A DNA stretch of 64,000 nucleotides, from contig NZ_JAZDRL010000001.1 of the NCBI RefSeq assembly GCF_047501465.1, positions 868,001 to 932,000 on the forward strand. Direction: 5' to 3'. Below the pieces are notes generated by a model. The model saw only the letters and a program-made list of their open reading frames with translations, ran no database searches and had not been told where the DNA came from. The translations under genes were made by a program, and so were the position numbers. Source of the stretch: Pseudochelatococcus sp047501465. GTDB taxonomy: Bacteria > Pseudomonadota > Alphaproteobacteria > Rhizobiales > Beijerinckiaceae. Position 1 is the first letter of the stretch. Each line of letters starts with the position of its first letter. Below, in pieces: positions 63,318 to 64,000 of this stretch.

Positions 63318-64000
63318 ATGTCTTATGGTGCTCATAACCAATTAATAACACCACTTTCTTTTGCTTCAGTTACCCCCCCCCTGCAAAACGACCATGAAAC
63401 TTCATTGCAGAACATTTCTGTATTTGCTAATTTGTCTAGTAGGCTTCATGCAAAATTTTCGCCTATTTTAGAAGCTTCAAACAGCGAGATTGGTTTTGAA
63501 ACTCGCGAGATATCGCATTCCACAAGCAGCGCTGCTGATAAAAATAGCTGCTCTCCCCAAAAGTTAATTGAACGCATTTGCTACAACATTGAAGCTTGCC
63601 GTAATTTTTTAGATGGGCTTCGCGCAACACTCATGGGTAGGAATACCCCCCCTTCTTTTGATGAAGGATTTAAATGTTTTGCTGCAGAAGCATGCATCGA
63701 CGCGTTCGAGCATAAGATAAATTCTACCCCCCCCACCTATACCAGCGTGGACATGACTTCATTTGATGACAATGATGAACTTACGAAGATTAAAGCGGAG
63801 CTTCAAATGGAGCTTGAACAGGTGCATCAACTTAGTGAAAAAACGCTGGAACACGTTAGAGGCGCTGCAGCCCCCAAAGCTACGACAACCATCAACGTAA
63901 ACGTTCCTGGCGGCGGATCATCAGGTGGCTCTACAACTGCGCCCATCGATGAGGCCCTGTCGAAGGGTGCAAAATGGCTGGCCAATCTGGTGAAGGATAG
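63318..64000 (+). CDS. AT-rich poly-C-tract gene, candidate phase-variable effector (3' end cut by window)
   Basis: The ATG at 63318 opens a frame of 227 codons that runs to the window edge. The product has a polar, Ser/Asn/Thr-rich N-terminus with no signal peptide. Helical stretches follow (QKLIERICYNIEACRNFLDGL; TKIKAELQMELEQVHQLSEK) and a Gly/Ser linker (VPGGGSSGGSTT) comes before a further helix. This resembles T3SS substrates, but no family is recognised. Three C runs lie inside the frame: nine at 63373-63381, seven at 63646-63652 and eight at 63727-63734. A one-base slip in any would end translation early. In the given sequence all are in frame. Confidence 0.75.
   Translation, partial: MSYGAHNQLITPLSFASVTPPLQNDHETSLQNISVFANLSSRLHAKFSPILEASNSEIGFETREISHSTSSAADKNSCSPQKLIERICYNIEACRNFLDGLRATLMGRNTPPSFDEGFKCFAAEACIDAFEHKINSTPPTYTSVDMTSFDDNDELTKIKAELQMELEQVHQLSEKTLEHVRGAAAPKATTTINVNVPGGGSSGGSTTAPIDEALSKGAKWLANLVKD

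Overview
The window looks like part of a chromosome of a host-associated proteobacterium, most likely an alphaproteobacterium. The pointers are the style of the tRNA, housekeeping and IS3-family genes, an Mrp cluster, a succinyl-CoA:3-ketoacid CoA-transferase pair and two MgtC-family genes. This is a judgement from protein resemblance, not a phylogeny. Base composition is about half G+C by eye, with clearly AT-rich islands at 1.8-2.9, 28.2-28.9, 46.5-47.8 and 62.9-64 kb.

Layout. 1-1.8 kb: a reduced phosphonate (phn) locus in which phnH and phnM are neighbours. 2.0-2.9 kb: an AT-rich gene built of leucine-spaced 8-residue repeats. 3.1-12.7 kb: metabolic and envelope genes (MgtC-DUF4010 protein, two-domain MaoC hydratase, cytochrome b561, CPBP protease, YegD-like Hsp70, MgtC, excalibur protein and nuclease, tRNA-Leu, scoAB). 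12.9-27.2 kb: a rearranged accessory region. It holds tRNA-Pro, an IS3-family element with a frameshifted transposase, a phage tape-measure remnant, a giant filamentous-haemagglutinin gene with nine near-identical ~270-bp repeats and several frame breaks, a DEAD-box helicase, and a ~1.1-kb segmental duplication carrying yaiI and the 3' end of the haemagglutinin.

27.5-51.2 kb: a type III secretion (T3SS) gene region. It encodes a lipoprotein secretin, the export gate SctV, a MotA/TolQ/ExbB-like protein with two ExbD-like partners translationally coupled to sctV, two large paralogous proteins probably exported, two hydrophobic translocators with their class II chaperone, several TPR chaperones, a CesT-like chaperone and candidate effectors. 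The ATPase, inner rings, SctRSTU and a recognisable needle are not in the window, so the system must be completed elsewhere. The last gene (63.3 kb to the edge) and the gene upstream of sctV carry 7-9-base C/G runs typical of phase-variable genes.

51.2-57.2 kb: a flavin reductase, then a tetR-adaptor-RND efflux operon with a good promoter and a perfect 20-bp operator. 57.2-62.8 kb: a tightly overlapping Mrp-type cation/proton antiporter operon whose last gene fuses two antiporter subunits into one ~1040-residue protein.

The most unusual item is the ion-channel-like ExbB/ExbD module locked into the sctV operon. It suggests a T3SS with its own proton-driven accessory machine, but this is inferred from gene coupling only.
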